A DNA stretch of 64,000 nucleotides from an uncultured Eubacteriales bacterium (GTDB lineage Bacteria; Bacillota; Clostridia; Peptostreptococcales; Anaerovoracaceae): assembly GCA_902763505.1 (NCBI GenBank), contig CACWSO010000008.1, forward strand, positions 1 to 64,000, given 5' to 3'. Below, in pieces: positions 7,277 through 17,694 of this stretch (its first letter is position 1; each line of letters starts with the position of its first letter). Below the pieces are notes generated by a model. It searched no databases. It was not told where the DNA came from and saw only the letters and a program-made list of their open reading frames with translations. The translations under genes were made by a program, and so were the position numbers.

Positions 7277-8650
7277 ATGGAGTATGGTATTATCTGCGTT
7301 CTGCCGGTACTGACCATCCTTGTCATCGCAGTGACAACGAAGAAGACGCTGTTCGCAATGACATGCGGCCTGTCCATGGCGGCGCTCATACTCGGCGGCG
7401 GACTGTTTGGCTTTGCGGGGAAGTTCTTCGATTGTCTCTACGCATCGTTTACGAACGACTCACTGCAGTGGCTGCTCATTGTAATCGCGCTGTTCGGCAT
7501 GCTGATCATGATGTATGAGAGGTCCGGCGCTGTCATCGACTTTGGGTTCTGGGCTTCTAAATTCATCAAGAACAAGAAGACCGCTTTGTTCGGAACATTC
7601 ATCATCGGAATCATCATCTTCCTGGATGACTATCTGAACAACCTGGCTGTAGGTACGACCATGAAGGGAATCACAGACAAGCTGGGAATCCCGCGTCTGC
7701 AGCTGGCCTACGTTGTAAACACAGTAGCAGCACCTGTCTGCCTGCTCATTCCGCTGTCATCCTGGGCTGTTTATTTCTCACAGCTGATGGAAGATCAGGG
7801 TGTTGAGATCGGCGGCTCATCCATGGCTGCCTATGTACATGGACTTCCATTCGCATTCTATGCGTGGTTCGCTGTCATCGTCTGCATCTTGCAGATCCTC
7901 GGCGTACTTCCGAAGATCGGATCCATGAAGAAGGCCTATGAGAGATATGAGACACTGGGTGACGTATTCCCGGAGGGAACGGATCCTGAAATCGTTGAGA
8001 ACGCAAAAGTGGAAGAACTTCCGGAAGGAACGAAGGCACATCCTTGGAACTTCCTGATTCCGCTGATCGTCATGATCATTGTAACCCTTCTCACTGACAC
8101 AGATGTAATGATGGGTTCCGCAGCAGCAGTCGTTGTTGCCTTTGCACTTTATCTGGTGCAGAAGAAACTGTCATTCTCAGAGCTCCTCGCGGCATGCTTC
8201 GATGGAATCATGTCCATGGGATTCGTATTTATTCTGTCAGTACTCGCATTTGCAGTACAGTCAGCAAACATTGAGCTGGGACTGGCTGATTATGTTATTT
8301 CCGTCACCGAGCCGATCATGCACGGCGGACTTCTGCCGGCAGCAGTATTCGTTGTCTGCGGTATCTATGCATATGCAACAGGATGCTTCTGGGATCTGGC
8401 TGCAATCATCCTTCCGATCGTCATCCCACTGGCGAACGCCATGGGTGTAGATCCGATTCTCGCATCTGCAGCAGTCTTCTCAGGCGCTGCATTCGGAAGC
8501 AACACCTGCCTCTATGGTGACGGCGTTATCATGTGCGCACAGGGCACACAGGTCAAGCCGCTGAATCTGATGATGACCACACTGCCGTATGCCTGCATTG
8601 CAGGAGCAGCATCAGTCATCGCATATCTGATCATCGGATTCATGATGTAA
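7277..8650 (+). CDS. NhaC-family Na+/H+ antiporter-like transporter
   Basis: A 457-residue polytopic membrane protein of about 11-12 hydrophobic segments with NhaC/ion-transporter features: FLDDYLNNLAVGTTMKGI early, AAPVCLLIPLSSW in the middle, and ATGCFWDLAAIILPIVIPLA plus SGAAFGSNTCLYGDG near the end. A hydrophilic loop of about 60 residues sits centrally. Members exchange sodium for protons or substrates such as lactate/malate. Pairing with the amidohydrolase upstream suggests a substrate-linked role, but that is inference. AAAGGAG precedes the ATG. Confidence 0.85.
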   Translation: MEYGIICVLPVLTILVIAVTTKKTLFAMTCGLSMAALILGGGLFGFAGKFFDCLYASFTNDSLQWLLIVIALFGMLIMMYERSGAVIDFGFWASKFIKNKKTALFGTFIIGIIIFLDDYLNNLAVGTTMKGITDKLGIPRLQLAYVVNTVAAPVCLLIPLSSWAVYFSQLMEDQGVEIGGSSMAAYVHGLPFAFYAWFAVIVCILQILGVLPKIGSMKKAYERYETLGDVFPEGTDPEIVENAKVEELPEGTKAHPWNFLIPLIVMIIVTLLTDTDVMMGSAAAVVVAFALYLVQKKLSFSELLAACFDGIMSMGFVFILSVLAFAVQSANIELGLADYVISVTEPIMHGGLLPAAVFVVCGIYAYATGCFWDLAAIILPIVIPLANAMGVDPILASAAVFSGAAFGSNTCLYGDGVIMCAQGTQVKPLNLMMTTLPYACIAGAASVIAYLIIGFMM

Positions 8651-8680
8651 TCTAAAATGCTGCTAAAAGCATATAATCAC

Positions 8681-8719
8681 AAAAACAACTCCGGAGGGGT
8701 GATTCCGGAGTTGTTTTTT
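8681..8719. terminator. Bidirectional intrinsic terminator between convergent genes
   Basis: AAAAACAACTCCGGA pairs with TCCGGAGTTGTTTTT. It has an A-run upstream and a T-run downstream, so it can end both the antiporter transcript and the leu transcript. Confidence 0.9.
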
Positions 8720-8738
8720 GTTATGGGTAAATTTGAAC

Positions 8739-9809
8739 TTAAATGAGCGAAGCGACTTTATCGCCGGTTTCTGAAGTGGTCAGCGGAACCGCATCTCCCG
8801 TGGCAATGTCAAAGGTCCGGCATCCTTCTTTGAGAAATGCACGGACAGCGTTGTCGATGGCGTCGGCTTCTTCCATGAGACCGAAGGTGTACCGCAGCAT
8901 CATGCCGGCGGAGAGAATCGTCGCCAGCGGGTTTGCTTTGCCGGTGCCTGCGATGTCAGGGGCAGAACCGTGGACAGGTTCATACATACCGAAGTTTCCG
9001 TTCGCCAGGCTGGCGGAAGGGAGCATGCCGATGGAGCCGGTGATCTGGCTGGCTTCATCGGAGAGGATGTCACCGAAGATGTTGCTCGTGACGATGACGT
9101 CGAAATGCTTCGGATTTCTGACCAGCTGCATCGCGCCGTTATCCACATACATATTATCGAGGGCAACTTCCGGATAATCCTCAGCAACTTCAGCGACGAT
9201 GCGCCGCCACAGGCGTGAACTCTCCAGGACGTTAGCCTTATCAATGCTGGTCACCCGCTTATTGCGTTTCATTGCCATATCAAAGGCAACACGGGCGATG
9301 CGGCGAACTTCCTCCTCGGAATACTGTTCCACATCATAAGCCGCCGGTCCCATGTCCGTATCCTTAAATCCTTTTTCGCCGAAGTAGATACCGCCGGTCA
9401 GTTCGCGGACGACGACGATGTCCAGACCGCCTGCGATGATTTCCGGTTTCAGCGGAGACGCGTCTGCCAGCTCATCGAAGACCATGGCAGGGCGCAGGTT
9501 GGCGAACAGGCCCAGTTCCTTGCGGAGTCCCAGAAGGGCGCGTTCTGGCCGTTCGTCACCGGGCAGGGTGTCCCACTTCGGACCGCCGACGGCGCCGAGC
9601 AGAACGGCATCGGATGCCTTTGCAATGGCAACCGTCTCATCAGGCAGACATCTGCCGGTTTCATCGATGGCTTCACCGCCGGCAAGCACATACTCATAAT
9701 GGAATGTGTGTCCGTATTTCTCGCCGACTGCGGTGAGCACCTTGATTGCTTCACTGATTACTTCAGGGCCGATTCCATCGCCCCGTACTACTGCTATGTT
9801 GTATTCCAA
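8739..9809 (-). CDS. leuB: 3-isopropylmalate dehydrogenase
   Basis: A 356-residue NAD-dependent oxidative decarboxylase of leucine synthesis, acting in the cytoplasm. Characteristic blocks are GDGIGPEV near the N-terminus, [21 protein letters not shown], the TSIDKANVL segment and [10 protein letters not shown] followed by [13 protein letters not shown], with [15 protein letters not shown] before the C-terminus. It is the last gene of leuA-leuC-leuD-leuB, 12 bases after leuD, under control of the leucine T-box far upstream. Length and motifs are ordinary for the family. Confidence 0.97.
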   Translation of the reverse strand: MEYNIAVVRGDGIGPEVISEAIKVLTAVGEKYGHTFHYEYVLAGGEAIDETGRCLPDETVAIAKASDAVLLGAVGGPKWDTLPGDERPERALLGLRKELGLFANLRPAMVFDELADASPLKPEIIAGGLDIVVVRELTGGIYFGEKGFKDTDMGPAAYDVEQYSEEEVRRIARVAFDMAMKRNKRVTSIDKANVLESSRLWRRIVAEVAEDYPEVALDNMYVDNGAMQLVRNPKHFDVIVTSNIFGDILSDEASQITGSIGMLPSASLANGNFGMYEPVHGSAPDIAGTGKANPLATILSAGMMLRYTFGLMEEADAIDNAVRAFLKEGCRTFDIATGDAVPLTTSETGDKVASLI

Positions 9810-9821
9810 TTTCGTATCTCC

Positions 9822-10319
9822 TTATTTGTCGTTCTGCTTCTCTTTGATGGAGTTCATGAGTCCGCCGCTGCGGATGATATTCTGAATAAATTCCGGGAAT
9901 GGCTGGGCCTGGTAGGTTTCTCCCTTGGTTACATTTGTGATTACGCCGGAGTCGAAATCCACAGATACTTCATCTCCGGCCTCGATGCCTTTGCTCGCTT
10001 CAGGACACTCCAGAATCGGGAGGCCGATGTTGATGGCGTTGCGGTAGAAGATGCGTGCAAAGGTGGAAGCGATGACGCAGCTGACGCCGGACGCCTTGAT
10101 GGCGATGGGAGCATGCTCCCTGGAGGAACCGCAGCCGAAGTTCTCTCCGCCGACCATGATGTCTCCATCGTGAACTTTATGCACGAACTCTTTATCGATA
10201 TCCTCCATGCAGTGGCTGGCAAGTTCCTTGTGATCCTGCGTGTTCAGGTAACGCGCCGGTATGATGACATCGGTATCGATGTTGTTTCCGTATTTATGTA
10301 CTGTTCCTTTTGCGTTCAT
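9822..10319 (-). CDS. leuD: 3-isopropylmalate dehydratase small subunit
   Basis: A 165-residue small subunit of the short LeuD type that pairs with the 424-residue large subunit next to it. The motifs [13 protein letters not shown] and [15 protein letters not shown] are the substrate-positioning loops of the aconitase swivel domain. It isomerises 2-isopropylmalate to 3-isopropylmalate together with LeuC. It starts 15 bases after leuC with a GAAAGGAG site. Confidence 0.96.
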   Translation of the reverse strand: MNAKGTVHKYGNNIDTDVIIPARYLNTQDHKELASHCMEDIDKEFVHKVHDGDIMVGGENFGCGSSREHAPIAIKASGVSCVIASTFARIFYRNAINIGLPILECPEASKGIEAGDEVSVDFDSGVITNVTKGETYQAQPFPEFIQNIIRSGGLMNSIKEKQNDK

Positions 10320-10334
10320 GTATCTGCTCCTTTC

Positions 10335-11609
10335 CTACTTTGTCATAGAGCCTGCGGTTTCCGGGCCTGCGATGCGGCCGGCAAGTGCTGACGCAGCGGC
10401 GACCTGCGGGCTGGCCAGATAGATTTCTGAATCCACGGCGCCCATACGACCGACGAAATTTCTGTTTGTGGTGGCGACACAGCGCTCACCGCTGGCGAGG
10501 ATGCCCATATGTCCGCCGAGACACGGTCCGCATGTCGGTGTGGATACGACGCAGCCTGCATCGATGAAGATATCGATGTAACCTTTTTTGATGCAGTCTT
10601 TGTAGACCTTCTGTGTCGCCGGAATGATGATGCCGCGGACGCCGGGAGCAATGTGTTTTCCCTTGAGAATTTCAGCGGCTGCTTTCATATCCGACAGACG
10701 GCCGTTGGTACAGGAACCAATGACAACCTGATCGATTGGAATATCACCGATTTCATCGATGGTCTTCGTGTTTTCCGGCAGATGAGGGAAGGATACGGTC
10801 GGGCGGATCGACGACAGATCGATGTCGTATGTTGCTGCATATTCTGCGTCTTCATCCGCTGCAAAGGCAACATACTCTCTATCCGTCCTCTCCCGCATGA
10901 ATGCTTCCGTGACTTCATCGACCGGGAAGATGCCATTCTTGCCGCCGGCTTCGATGGCCATATTGCAGATGCAGAGCCTGTCTTCCATGGAAAGACTGCT
11001 GACGCCAGGTCCGGTAAACTCCATGGAGCGGTAGAGCGCGCCGTCGACGCCAATCATGCCGATGATGTGCAGAATGACGTCTTTACCGCTGACGCCGTCC
11101 TGCAGAGATCCTGTCAGATGGAACCGGAGTGCTTCCGGCACCTTAAACCAGGCTTCTCCGGTTGCCATGCCGGCAGCCAGATCTGTGGAGCCTACGCCCG
11201 TTGAGAAGGCGCCGAGGGCTCCATAGGTGCAGGTGTGAGAGTCCGCGCCGATGATGACATCACCAGGAGCGACGAGTCCCTTTTCCGGCAGGAGAGCATG
11301 CTCAATGCCCATATCTCCTACATCGTAGAAATTGTCGATATCAAATCTCTTTGCAAAAGCACGGCATTTTTTGCATTGCTCAGCGCTTTTGATGTCTTTG
11401 TTCGGTGTAAAGTGATCCATGACGAGGGCAACGCGGCTTTTGTCAAAGATACCGCTGAAGCCAGCTCCGTCAAATTCATTGATGGATACCGGCCCCGTAA
11501 TATCGTTGGCCAGAGTCATGTCCAGACGGGCGTTGATCAGTTGACCCGCTGTGACGGATTCCAGACCGGCATGGGCGGCCAGTATCTTCTGTGTCATTGT
11601 CATTCCCAT
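10335..11609 (-). CDS. leuC: 3-isopropylmalate dehydratase large subunit
   Basis: A 424-residue aconitase-family subunit of the short LeuC/HacA type. It binds a 4Fe-4S cluster through the Cys of [13 protein letters not shown] and the CxxC of [35 protein letters not shown] is the conserved N-terminal block. The start MGMTMTQK offers three ATGs; the first is used here because AAAGGATTG lies upstream. It lies between leuA (18 bases upstream) and leuD. Confidence 0.96.
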   Translation of the reverse strand: MGMTMTQKILAAHAGLESVTAGQLINARLDMTLANDITGPVSINEFDGAGFSGIFDKSRVALVMDHFTPNKDIKSAEQCKKCRAFAKRFDIDNFYDVGDMGIEHALLPEKGLVAPGDVIIGADSHTCTYGALGAFSTGVGSTDLAAGMATGEAWFKVPEALRFHLTGSLQDGVSGKDVILHIIGMIGVDGALYRSMEFTGPGVSSLSMEDRLCICNMAIEAGGKNGIFPVDEVTEAFMRERTDREYVAFAADEDAEYAATYDIDLSSIRPTVSFPHLPENTKTIDEIGDIPIDQVVIGSCTNGRLSDMKAAAEILKGKHIAPGVRGIIIPATQKVYKDCIKKGYIDIFIDAGCVVSTPTCGPCLGGHMGILASGERCVATTNRNFVGRMGAVDSEIYLASPQVAAASALAGRIAGPETAGSMTK

Positions 11610-11627
11610 ATTGGTAACAATCCTTTC

Positions 11628-13349
11628 TTATTCACTGAGGAAGTGGGTGTTCTTATTCATTCTGTTCAAAGCGCTGACCAGAGCGTTGACGGAGGCCAGG
11701 ATGATGTCGGCCTGGGTACCTACGCCCCAGTATTCGTTGCCTTTCTTATCTGCAATGCAGATATAGGCGGCAGCCAAGGAGTTGGAATCGGCGCTGATGG
11801 CGTGCTCTGAGTAGGTGATGAACTCGTAATTGCTGAAGTTGTAGTTCGTCTTCCGGAGCGCGTTGCTCACTGCGTCCAGACGGCCGTTTCCTTCTGCTTT
11901 GAGAAAGTAGATTTCATCGTTGATGACAACCCGCATCTCCACGCCATAAGCGGTTGCATCCTCTGACTTCGTGGTCGAGAGATGTGTGAAGGTAGCGTGG
12001 GTGATATCCAGCGGATCAAAGTAGTTGATGTACTCATCCTTGAATAGCTGGAAGATTTCATCCGCTGACAATTCCTCGGCCCGTTTGTCGGAGATCCCTT
12101 TCATCATGTAGCCGACTTCCGGACGCATAGCTTGCGGAATGTCAAATCCGTGGTCGCGTTTGATGAGGTATGCTACGCCGCCTTTGCCGGACTGACTGTT
12201 GATTCTAATGACGTTTCCGTCGTATTTACGACCGACATCATGCGGATCGATCGGCAGGTAAGGAACTGTCCATCTGGACGGGTCAGTCTCTTCACGCCAG
12301 TTCATGCCTTTTGCAATCGCGTCCTGATGGGACCCGGAGAACGCCGCGAATACAAGGGAGCCGCTGTACGGGTGGCGCGGGCTGACTTGCAGCCCAGTGA
12401 AATGCTCGTAAGCGCCTACGATGTCCGGCATGTGTGAGAAATCCAGACCGGGATCCACGCCGTGACTGTACATATTCATAGCCAGTGTGACAATATCGAC
12501 GTTGCCGGTGCGCTCACCGTTTCCAAAGAGCGTTCCTTCGATTCGGTCGCCGCCGGCGAGCAATCCCAGTTCTGCAGCCGCCACAGCCGTACCTCTATCA
12601 TTGTGAGGGTGGAGGGAGATGCAGACGCTTTCTCTGTTGTGGAGATTGCGGCTCATATATTCCACCTGATTGGCGAACATGTGAGGCATGGACATTTCCA
12701 CCGTCGCCGGAAGATTGATGATGACTTTGTTGTCCGGCGTCGGTTCCCAGATATCGATGACAGCGTTGCATACGTCGAGAGCGTATTCCATCTCAGCACC
12801 CGTGAAACTCTCCGGTGAGTACTCATACTGATAATGGGTGTTCGGGAAGCGGTCCGCGATTTCTTTGATTAACTCGGCGCCGTCAGTTGCGATCTTCATG
12901 ACTTCTTCCTTCGTAGCGCGGAACACCTGCTGGCGCTGTGCGAAGGATACAGAGTTATACAGATGTACAACAGCATGCTTTACGCCTTCCAACGCTTCAA
13001 AGGTCTTCTCAATGATGTGTCTTCTGGATTGGGTCAGCACCTGGATCACCACATCGTCAGGAATGAGGTTATCCTTCACCAGCCTGCGGATAAATTCGTA
13101 TTCCGTATCGGAAGCAGCAGGGAAACCGACCTCAATTTCTTTGAAACCGATGCGGCAGAGAAACTTGAACATATCCAGTTTCTCCTGCAGTGTCATAGGT
13201 TCAATCAGAGCCTGATTGCCGTCTCTGAGGTCAACACTGCACCACCTCGGCGGTGTCGTTACATGATCTTTTTTTACCCACTCAAAGCTGTTTTGCGGAG
13301 GTGGGTAATAGCCTGGCTTGTACTTGGTGTGATTCTTCATAGTCGCCAT
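11628..13349 (-). CDS. leuA: 2-isopropylmalate synthase (long LeuA2 type)
   Basis: A 573-residue enzyme condensing acetyl-CoA with 2-oxoisovalerate, the first committed step of leucine synthesis. The TIM barrel starts at RWCSVDLRDGNQALIEPM with the catalytic Arg-Asp pair, and HPHNDRGTAVAAAELG supplies the metal-binding His residues. The C-terminal regulatory domain (about residues 440-573) should bind leucine for feedback inhibition. The N-terminal extension (KYKPGYYPPPQNSFEWVKKDH) marks the long form. It is the first gene after the T-box leader. Confidence 0.97.
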   Translation of the reverse strand: MATMKNHTKYKPGYYPPPQNSFEWVKKDHVTTPPRWCSVDLRDGNQALIEPMTLQEKLDMFKFLCRIGFKEIEVGFPAASDTEYEFIRRLVKDNLIPDDVVIQVLTQSRRHIIEKTFEALEGVKHAVVHLYNSVSFAQRQQVFRATKEEVMKIATDGAELIKEIADRFPNTHYQYEYSPESFTGAEMEYALDVCNAVIDIWEPTPDNKVIINLPATVEMSMPHMFANQVEYMSRNLHNRESVCISLHPHNDRGTAVAAAELGLLAGGDRIEGTLFGNGERTGNVDIVTLAMNMYSHGVDPGLDFSHMPDIVGAYEHFTGLQVSPRHPYSGSLVFAAFSGSHQDAIAKGMNWREETDPSRWTVPYLPIDPHDVGRKYDGNVIRINSQSGKGGVAYLIKRDHGFDIPQAMRPEVGYMMKGISDKRAEELSADEIFQLFKDEYINYFDPLDITHATFTHLSTTKSEDATAYGVEMRVVINDEIYFLKAEGNGRLDAVSNALRKTNYNFSNYEFITYSEHAISADSNSLAAAYICIADKKGNEYWGVGTQADIILASVNALVSALNRMNKNTHFLSE

Positions 13350-13413
13350 TTTTGTTTTTCTTCCTTTCTGTTAACTGTTTTTTGAATGAGCAACTGCTGA
13401 AGACGTTTTGATA

Positions 13414-13650
13414 ATAAAAAACGCCTCTTCAGCAATCATAGATTGTAAAGAGACGAAAAACTGCATAAACAGTATGATTCCGCGGTACCACTCTTCTTGC
13501 CTGTATCAAGTCCATCAACCAGAGGGACAGGCCGCTCATTTTAAGCTTCCGCTCGGGGGTGAGACACCGAAGCGCGCCTGCGGCCTTTCACCAAATAGCC
13601 GCTCTCTGTTAAGACGTCGTATTTCGATTTGTTCCCGTCATGGCAGAAAA
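13414..13650 (-). promoter_or_regulatory. Leucine T-box riboswitch
   Basis: Read on the minus strand, the leader has the T-box core UGGUACCGCGG (13490-13480), which pairs with the acceptor end of uncharged tRNA. An AACAGAGAG-GGUGAAAG Stem I segment lies upstream, and the likely specifier codon CUC (Leu) is at 13563-13561. The terminator CGTCTCTT (13455-13448) with AAGAGGCG (13429-13422) and a T-run ends the leader. Uncharged tRNA-Leu should favour the antiterminator and switch on leuACDB. Open frames on the plus strand across this element are artefacts. Confidence 0.93.
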
Positions 13651-13671
13651 AGATTATTGAATACGTTGACA

Positions 13672-13700
13672 ATATTAACTCTTTAATTCATAAAAGTCAA
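13672..13700 (-). promoter_or_regulatory. Promoter of the leu T-box transcript
   Basis: On the minus strand, TTGACT (13700-13695), 17-bp spacer, TAATAT (13677-13672), about 20 bases before the start of the T-box. Confidence 0.8.
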
Positions 13701-13765
13701 CAATAATTATTGTAATTTGAGTGATTTTGTTAATCAAAACACACAAAAACTCCACAGAATCATTC

Positions 13766-13794
13766 TTTATACAGATGCGGTTTTGTAGTATAAT
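13766..13794 (+). promoter_or_regulatory. Promoter of the flavodiiron gene
   Basis: TTTATA (13766-13771), 17-bp spacer, perfect TATAAT (13789-13794). The leader to the ATG at 13882 is about 80 bases, with no obvious structure. Confidence 0.6.
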
Positions 13795-13881
13795 TATTGT
13801 GTATGGGCTCCAAGGCGAGACCATATGAAACAAAACAGGCAGTTAATGTGAAACACATAATGATAAAAAGGAGAATCCTGC

Positions 13882-15681
13882 ATGAACAGAAAGATCACAG
13901 ATACTATTATTTACATCGGCGCAAACGATCACGATATCGACCTGTTTGAGGGTCAGTACATCGTACCGAACGGAATGGCGTACAACTCTTACGCTGTCAT
14001 TGGCGATAAGATTGCTATCATGGATACAATCGATCAGTCAAAAACGGATGAATGGCTTCAGAATATCGAAGCAGCCATCAAATGCGATGCACCGGATTAT
14101 CTGGTCGTCCAGCATATGGAACCGGACCACTCAGCATCTATTCAGGCCTTCGTTGAGAAATTCCCGAACGCGACGGTAGTTGGAAATAAGAAGACATTCA
14201 AGATGATCGGCCAGTTCTTCCCTGAACTGGAGATGAAGAACACTCTTGAAGTAGAGAACGGCGACAAACTGGATCTGGGCGGACACGAACTGAACTTCGT
14301 ATTCGCACCGATGGTTCACTGGCCGGAAGTCATGATGACATATGATCCTGCAGAGAAGATCCTCTTCTCAGCGGACGGATTCGGCAAGTTCGGCGCTCTG
14401 GATGTGGAGGAAGACTGGGCTTGTGAAGCAAGACGTTACTACTTCGGAATCGTAGGAAAGTATGGACCGCAGGTTCAGACAGTGCTCAAGAAGGCAGCTG
14501 CTCTGGACATCGAGAAGATCCTGCCGCTCCACGGACCAATGCTCGAAGAAGACCTGGGATACTACATCGGCCTGTATGACACATGGTCCAGCTACCTGGC
14601 AGAATCAGACGGCATCTTCATTGCCTACACATCCGTTTACGGTCACACAAAAGCTGCTGCAGAACTGCTCCGTGACGAGTTGGTTGAGCTGGGCGTACCG
14701 ACTGTCGAGATTACAGATCTGGCAAGAGATGACTGGGCAGAAGCAGTGGAAGACGCTTTCAGATATGACAAGCTGGTTCTGGCAACGACAACATACAACT
14801 CAGAAATATTCCCGTTCATGAGACAGTTTATCGATCATCTGACAGAGAGAAACTTCCAGAAGAAGACGGTTGCATTCATCGAGAACGGTTCATGGGCTCC
14901 GACAGCTGCCAAGGTCATGAGAGGCATGTTCGAAAAGAGCAAGGACATCACATTTGCGAAGAATACAGTTTCCATTCTCTCCGCAATGAACGAAGAAAAC
15001 AAGGAACAGATCAAGGCTCTGGCAGCAGAGCTGGCAGCTGACTACATCAAGCCTGACGTTGAGGAAGACGAGAAGAAAATCGATCCGAGCGCACTGTTCA
15101 AGATTGGTTACGGACTCTATGTCATCACTTCCAACGATGGCAAGAAGGACAACGGCTTCATCGGCAACACCGTTGCACAGGTCAGCAACGATCCTAGCAG
15201 AATCATCGTCGGCGTCAACAAGGCCAACTACTCCTGCGAGACCATCAACAGGACAGGCGTGCTGAACGTCTGCACACTCAACGAGCAGGCTCCGTTCCAG
15301 ATCTTCCAGCACTTCGGATTCCAGTCCGGAAGAGATGTGAACAAGTTCGCTGATTTCGAGCACTATGACAAGTCAAGCAACGGACTTCCTTATCTGAACA
15401 AGTACGCCAACGGCTACATGTCACTGAAGGTGTTCGATACAGTAGACACGGGAAGTCATCTGATGTTCTTCTGCGACATCACAGAGAGCGCAGTGCTCAA
15501 TGATGTCGACACGATGACCTACACCTTCTACCAGAAGAACGTCAAGCCTCGTCCGCAGGAAGAAGTCAAGGGCTGGGTGTGCGACGTATGCGGATATGTC
15601 TTCGAAGGCGAAGATCTGCCGGAAGACTTCATTTGTCCGCTCTGCAAGCACGGCGCTTCAGACTTCTCAAAGATGGGCTAA
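13882..15681 (+). CDS. Flavodiiron protein with flavin reductase and rubredoxin modules
   Basis: A 599-residue four-module protein. Residues 1-250 are the metallo-beta-lactamase-like diiron domain with the ligands H78-x-E80-x-D82-H83 and H146. A flavodoxin domain (about 252-395) begins IFIAYTSVYGHTKAAAELL. A flavin-reductase-like domain (about 408-555) begins FKIGYGLYVITS. A rubredoxin lies at about 565-599 with C567/C570 and C585/C588. Such proteins reduce O2 or NO to protect anaerobes. Carrying reductase and rubredoxin in one chain may let it take electrons from NAD(P)H or rubredoxin partners. It is cytoplasmic, with AAAGGAG upstream. Confidence 0.95.
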   Translation: MNRKITDTIIYIGANDHDIDLFEGQYIVPNGMAYNSYAVIGDKIAIMDTIDQSKTDEWLQNIEAAIKCDAPDYLVVQHMEPDHSASIQAFVEKFPNATVVGNKKTFKMIGQFFPELEMKNTLEVENGDKLDLGGHELNFVFAPMVHWPEVMMTYDPAEKILFSADGFGKFGALDVEEDWACEARRYYFGIVGKYGPQVQTVLKKAAALDIEKILPLHGPMLEEDLGYYIGLYDTWSSYLAESDGIFIAYTSVYGHTKAAAELLRDELVELGVPTVEITDLARDDWAEAVEDAFRYDKLVLATTTYNSEIFPFMRQFIDHLTERNFQKKTVAFIENGSWAPTAAKVMRGMFEKSKDITFAKNTVSILSAMNEENKEQIKALAAELAADYIKPDVEEDEKKIDPSALFKIGYGLYVITSNDGKKDNGFIGNTVAQVSNDPSRIIVGVNKANYSCETINRTGVLNVCTLNEQAPFQIFQHFGFQSGRDVNKFADFEHYDKSSNGLPYLNKYANGYMSLKVFDTVDTGSHLMFFCDITESAVLNDVDTMTYTFYQKNVKPRPQEEVKGWVCDVCGYVFEGEDLPEDFICPLCKHGASDFSKMG

Positions 15682-15735
15682 GCCCGCGCAAAGGCAAAAG
15701 CAGCAAAAGCAACATCGCATAAGCATAACAACAGG

Positions 15736-15778
15736 GCAGATCGTGCGGCACAGATTCAAGGCAGCACGATCTGCTTTT
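15736..15778 (+). terminator. Intrinsic terminator after the flavodiiron gene
   Basis: An 11-bp perfect stem, GCAGATCGTGC (15736-15746) and GCACGATCTGC (15764-15774), followed by only four T, so termination may be partial. Confidence 0.65.
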
Positions 15779-15800
15779 GAACGAAAAGGGGATAAGAGAA

Positions 15801-16217
15801 ATGGAGCAATTATTATACGCAATCGCCGGGCTGGTGGCCCGCATACACATTTTTATACTGTCGTGGAACGACTCGATCGAATCGAGCTTCACCGATAAAG
15901 AGCTGCACTTTCTGGTGATCGGTCTCTTCGGACTGGCACTGATCTGCGCACTGCATCCGCTGTTTCTGTGGCTTGCCAGAACAGGCCACACCATGTTCAT
16001 CACGTTCTTTTATGTGTTCACCGTCATCATTGTGATTGCCTTTGCAATCGAGATCGGTCAGGGCGTATTGGGAACAGGAAACATGGAGCAGGGTGATATC
16101 ACGTACGGTATCATGGGTTTTCTGTTCTTCTTCGCGATATTCGCGTTGATACGGTTGATCGTTCATGGAATCATCAAGTTGAGGAACAGGCGAAGAGCAG
16201 GGCGCTACTACAGCTGA
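15801..16217 (+). CDS. Small polytopic membrane protein, VanZ-like in places
   Basis: A 138-residue protein with three to four hydrophobic segments. The block [27 protein letters not shown] resembles the E-x-x-Q ... D-I-x-x-N/G pattern of VanZ-family membrane proteins, but the match is partial. The start at 15801 follows AAAGGGGATAAG; the in-frame ATG at 15777 lacks such a site. The gene sits alone between the flavodiiron gene and asnS. Function is unknown. Confidence 0.65.
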   Translation: MEQLLYAIAGLVARIHIFILSWNDSIESSFTDKELHFLVIGLFGLALICALHPLFLWLARTGHTMFITFFYVFTVIIVIAFAIEIGQGVLGTGNMEQGDITYGIMGFLFFFAIFALIRLIVHGIIKLRNRRRAGRYYS

Positions 16218-16224
16218 TCGAGGC

Positions 16225-16253
16225 TTTACGAAGCAATGTGCCTGTGTTAGAAT
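16225..16253 (+). promoter_or_regulatory. Promoter of asnS
   Basis: TTTACG (16225-16230), 17-bp spacer, TAGAAT (16248-16253). The asnS ATG follows 36 bases later. Confidence 0.55.
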
Positions 16254-16288
16254 GGCAAGGAATTTATCATAAGGAGAAACCAAATAAA

Positions 16289-17683
16289 ATGGCAGAAGTT
16301 CTAGTAAGACAATTATTCAGAGAAACAGAAAAGTTCGCAGACAGCGAAGTGACCGTAAGAGGTTGGATCAGAACAAACAGAGGTTCCAATAAATTCGGAT
16401 TTGTTGAGCTCAATGACGGATCCTTCTTCAAGTCCGTGCAGGTTGTTTATGAAGCAGACATTCTGGACAACTATACGGAGATTGCAAAGGCACCAATCGC
16501 AGCTGCGCTTCATGTTACAGGTACGTTCGTTTTGACGCCGGACGCCAAGCAGCCTTTTGAAATCAAGGCAACGGCAATCGAAATCGAAGCGGGTTCAGAT
16601 CCGGATTATCCTCTTCAGAAGAAGAGGCATTCCATGGAATTCCTGAGAGAGATCGCGCACCTAAGACCTCGTTCCAATACATTCTCAGCTGTATTCAGAG
16701 TAAGATCTGTCACAGCGTATGCACTGCACAAGTTCTTCCAGGAGAGAAACTTCGTATACGCCCACACGCCAATCATCACAGCAAGTGATGCGGAGGGCGC
16801 CGGCGAAATGTTCCAGGTGACAACGCTGGATCTGGAGAATCCGCCTAGAAATGAAGACGGAAGCATCGATTACTCCAAGGACTTCTTCGGCAAGAAGGCG
16901 AACCTGACCGTAAGCGGACAGCTCAACGGCGAAACATTCGCTCTTGCCTTCAGAGATATTTACACATTCGGTCCTACCTTCAGAGCAGAGAATTCTTTCA
17001 CCGCGCGTCACGCGTCGGAATTCTGGATGATCGAACCTGAGATGGCATTCTGCGACCTGGAAGGCAACATGAACGTGGCAGAAGACATGATCAAGTATGT
17101 CATCAATTACGTGCTAGAGGAATGCCCGGAAGAGATGGAATTCTTCAACAAGTTCATCGACAAGGGACTTCTGGAGAGACTGGACAATATCGTCAATTCC
17201 GATTTCGAACGCATTACCTATACCGAGGCAGTCGACATCCTGAAGAAGAGCGGCGAGAAGTTCGAGTATCCGGTAGAGTGGGGCATTGATCTGCAGACAG
17301 AGCATGAGAGATACATCACAGAGAAGGTATTCAAGAAGCCGGTATTCGTAACAGATTATCCGAGAGACATCAAGGCCTTCTATATGAGACTGAATGATGA
17401 CGGTAAGACGGTTGCCGCATGCGACCTTCTCGTACCTGGCGTCGGCGAGATCATCGGCGGATCCCAGAGAGAGGAACGCTACGATGTGCTGAAGGCCCGT
17501 ATCGAAGAAATGGGCATGACGGAGGAAGATTACTGGTGGTACATGGAGCTGCGTAAGTACGGCGGCGTCAAGCACTCCGGCTATGGGCTCGGATTTGAGA
17601 GAATCATCATGTACATGACCGGAATGAGCAATATCCGTGACGTGCTGCCGTTCCCGAGAACACCGAAGACAGCAGAATTCTAA
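16289..17683 (+). CDS. asnS: Asparaginyl-tRNA synthetase
   Basis: A 464-residue class IIb synthetase. The N-terminal OB-fold anticodon-binding domain covers about residues 1-115 ([18 protein letters not shown]). The catalytic domain has motif 2 around [19 protein letters not shown] and motif 3 at [16 protein letters not shown], ending [11 protein letters not shown]. The start at 16289 follows AAGGAG by eleven bases; an upstream in-frame ATG at 16238 would add an unlikely extension. It charges tRNA-Asn directly. The next gene starts 11 bases downstream. Confidence 0.97.
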   Translation: MAEVLVRQLFRETEKFADSEVTVRGWIRTNRGSNKFGFVELNDGSFFKSVQVVYEADILDNYTEIAKAPIAAALHVTGTFVLTPDAKQPFEIKATAIEIEAGSDPDYPLQKKRHSMEFLREIAHLRPRSNTFSAVFRVRSVTAYALHKFFQERNFVYAHTPIITASDAEGAGEMFQVTTLDLENPPRNEDGSIDYSKDFFGKKANLTVSGQLNGETFALAFRDIYTFGPTFRAENSFTARHASEFWMIEPEMAFCDLEGNMNVAEDMIKYVINYVLEECPEEMEFFNKFIDKGLLERLDNIVNSDFERITYTEAVDILKKSGEKFEYPVEWGIDLQTEHERYITEKVFKKPVFVTDYPRDIKAFYMRLNDDGKTVAACDLLVPGVGEIIGGSQREERYDVLKARIEEMGMTEEDYWWYMELRKYGGVKHSGYGLGFERIIMYMTGMSNIRDVLPFPRTPKTAEF

Positions 17684-17694
17684 GGAGGATCACA

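Noticed and set aside
13408-13686. Small plus-strand gene upstream of leuA
   Set aside because: The interval is the leucine T-box leader on the minus strand; its conserved elements explain the sequence.
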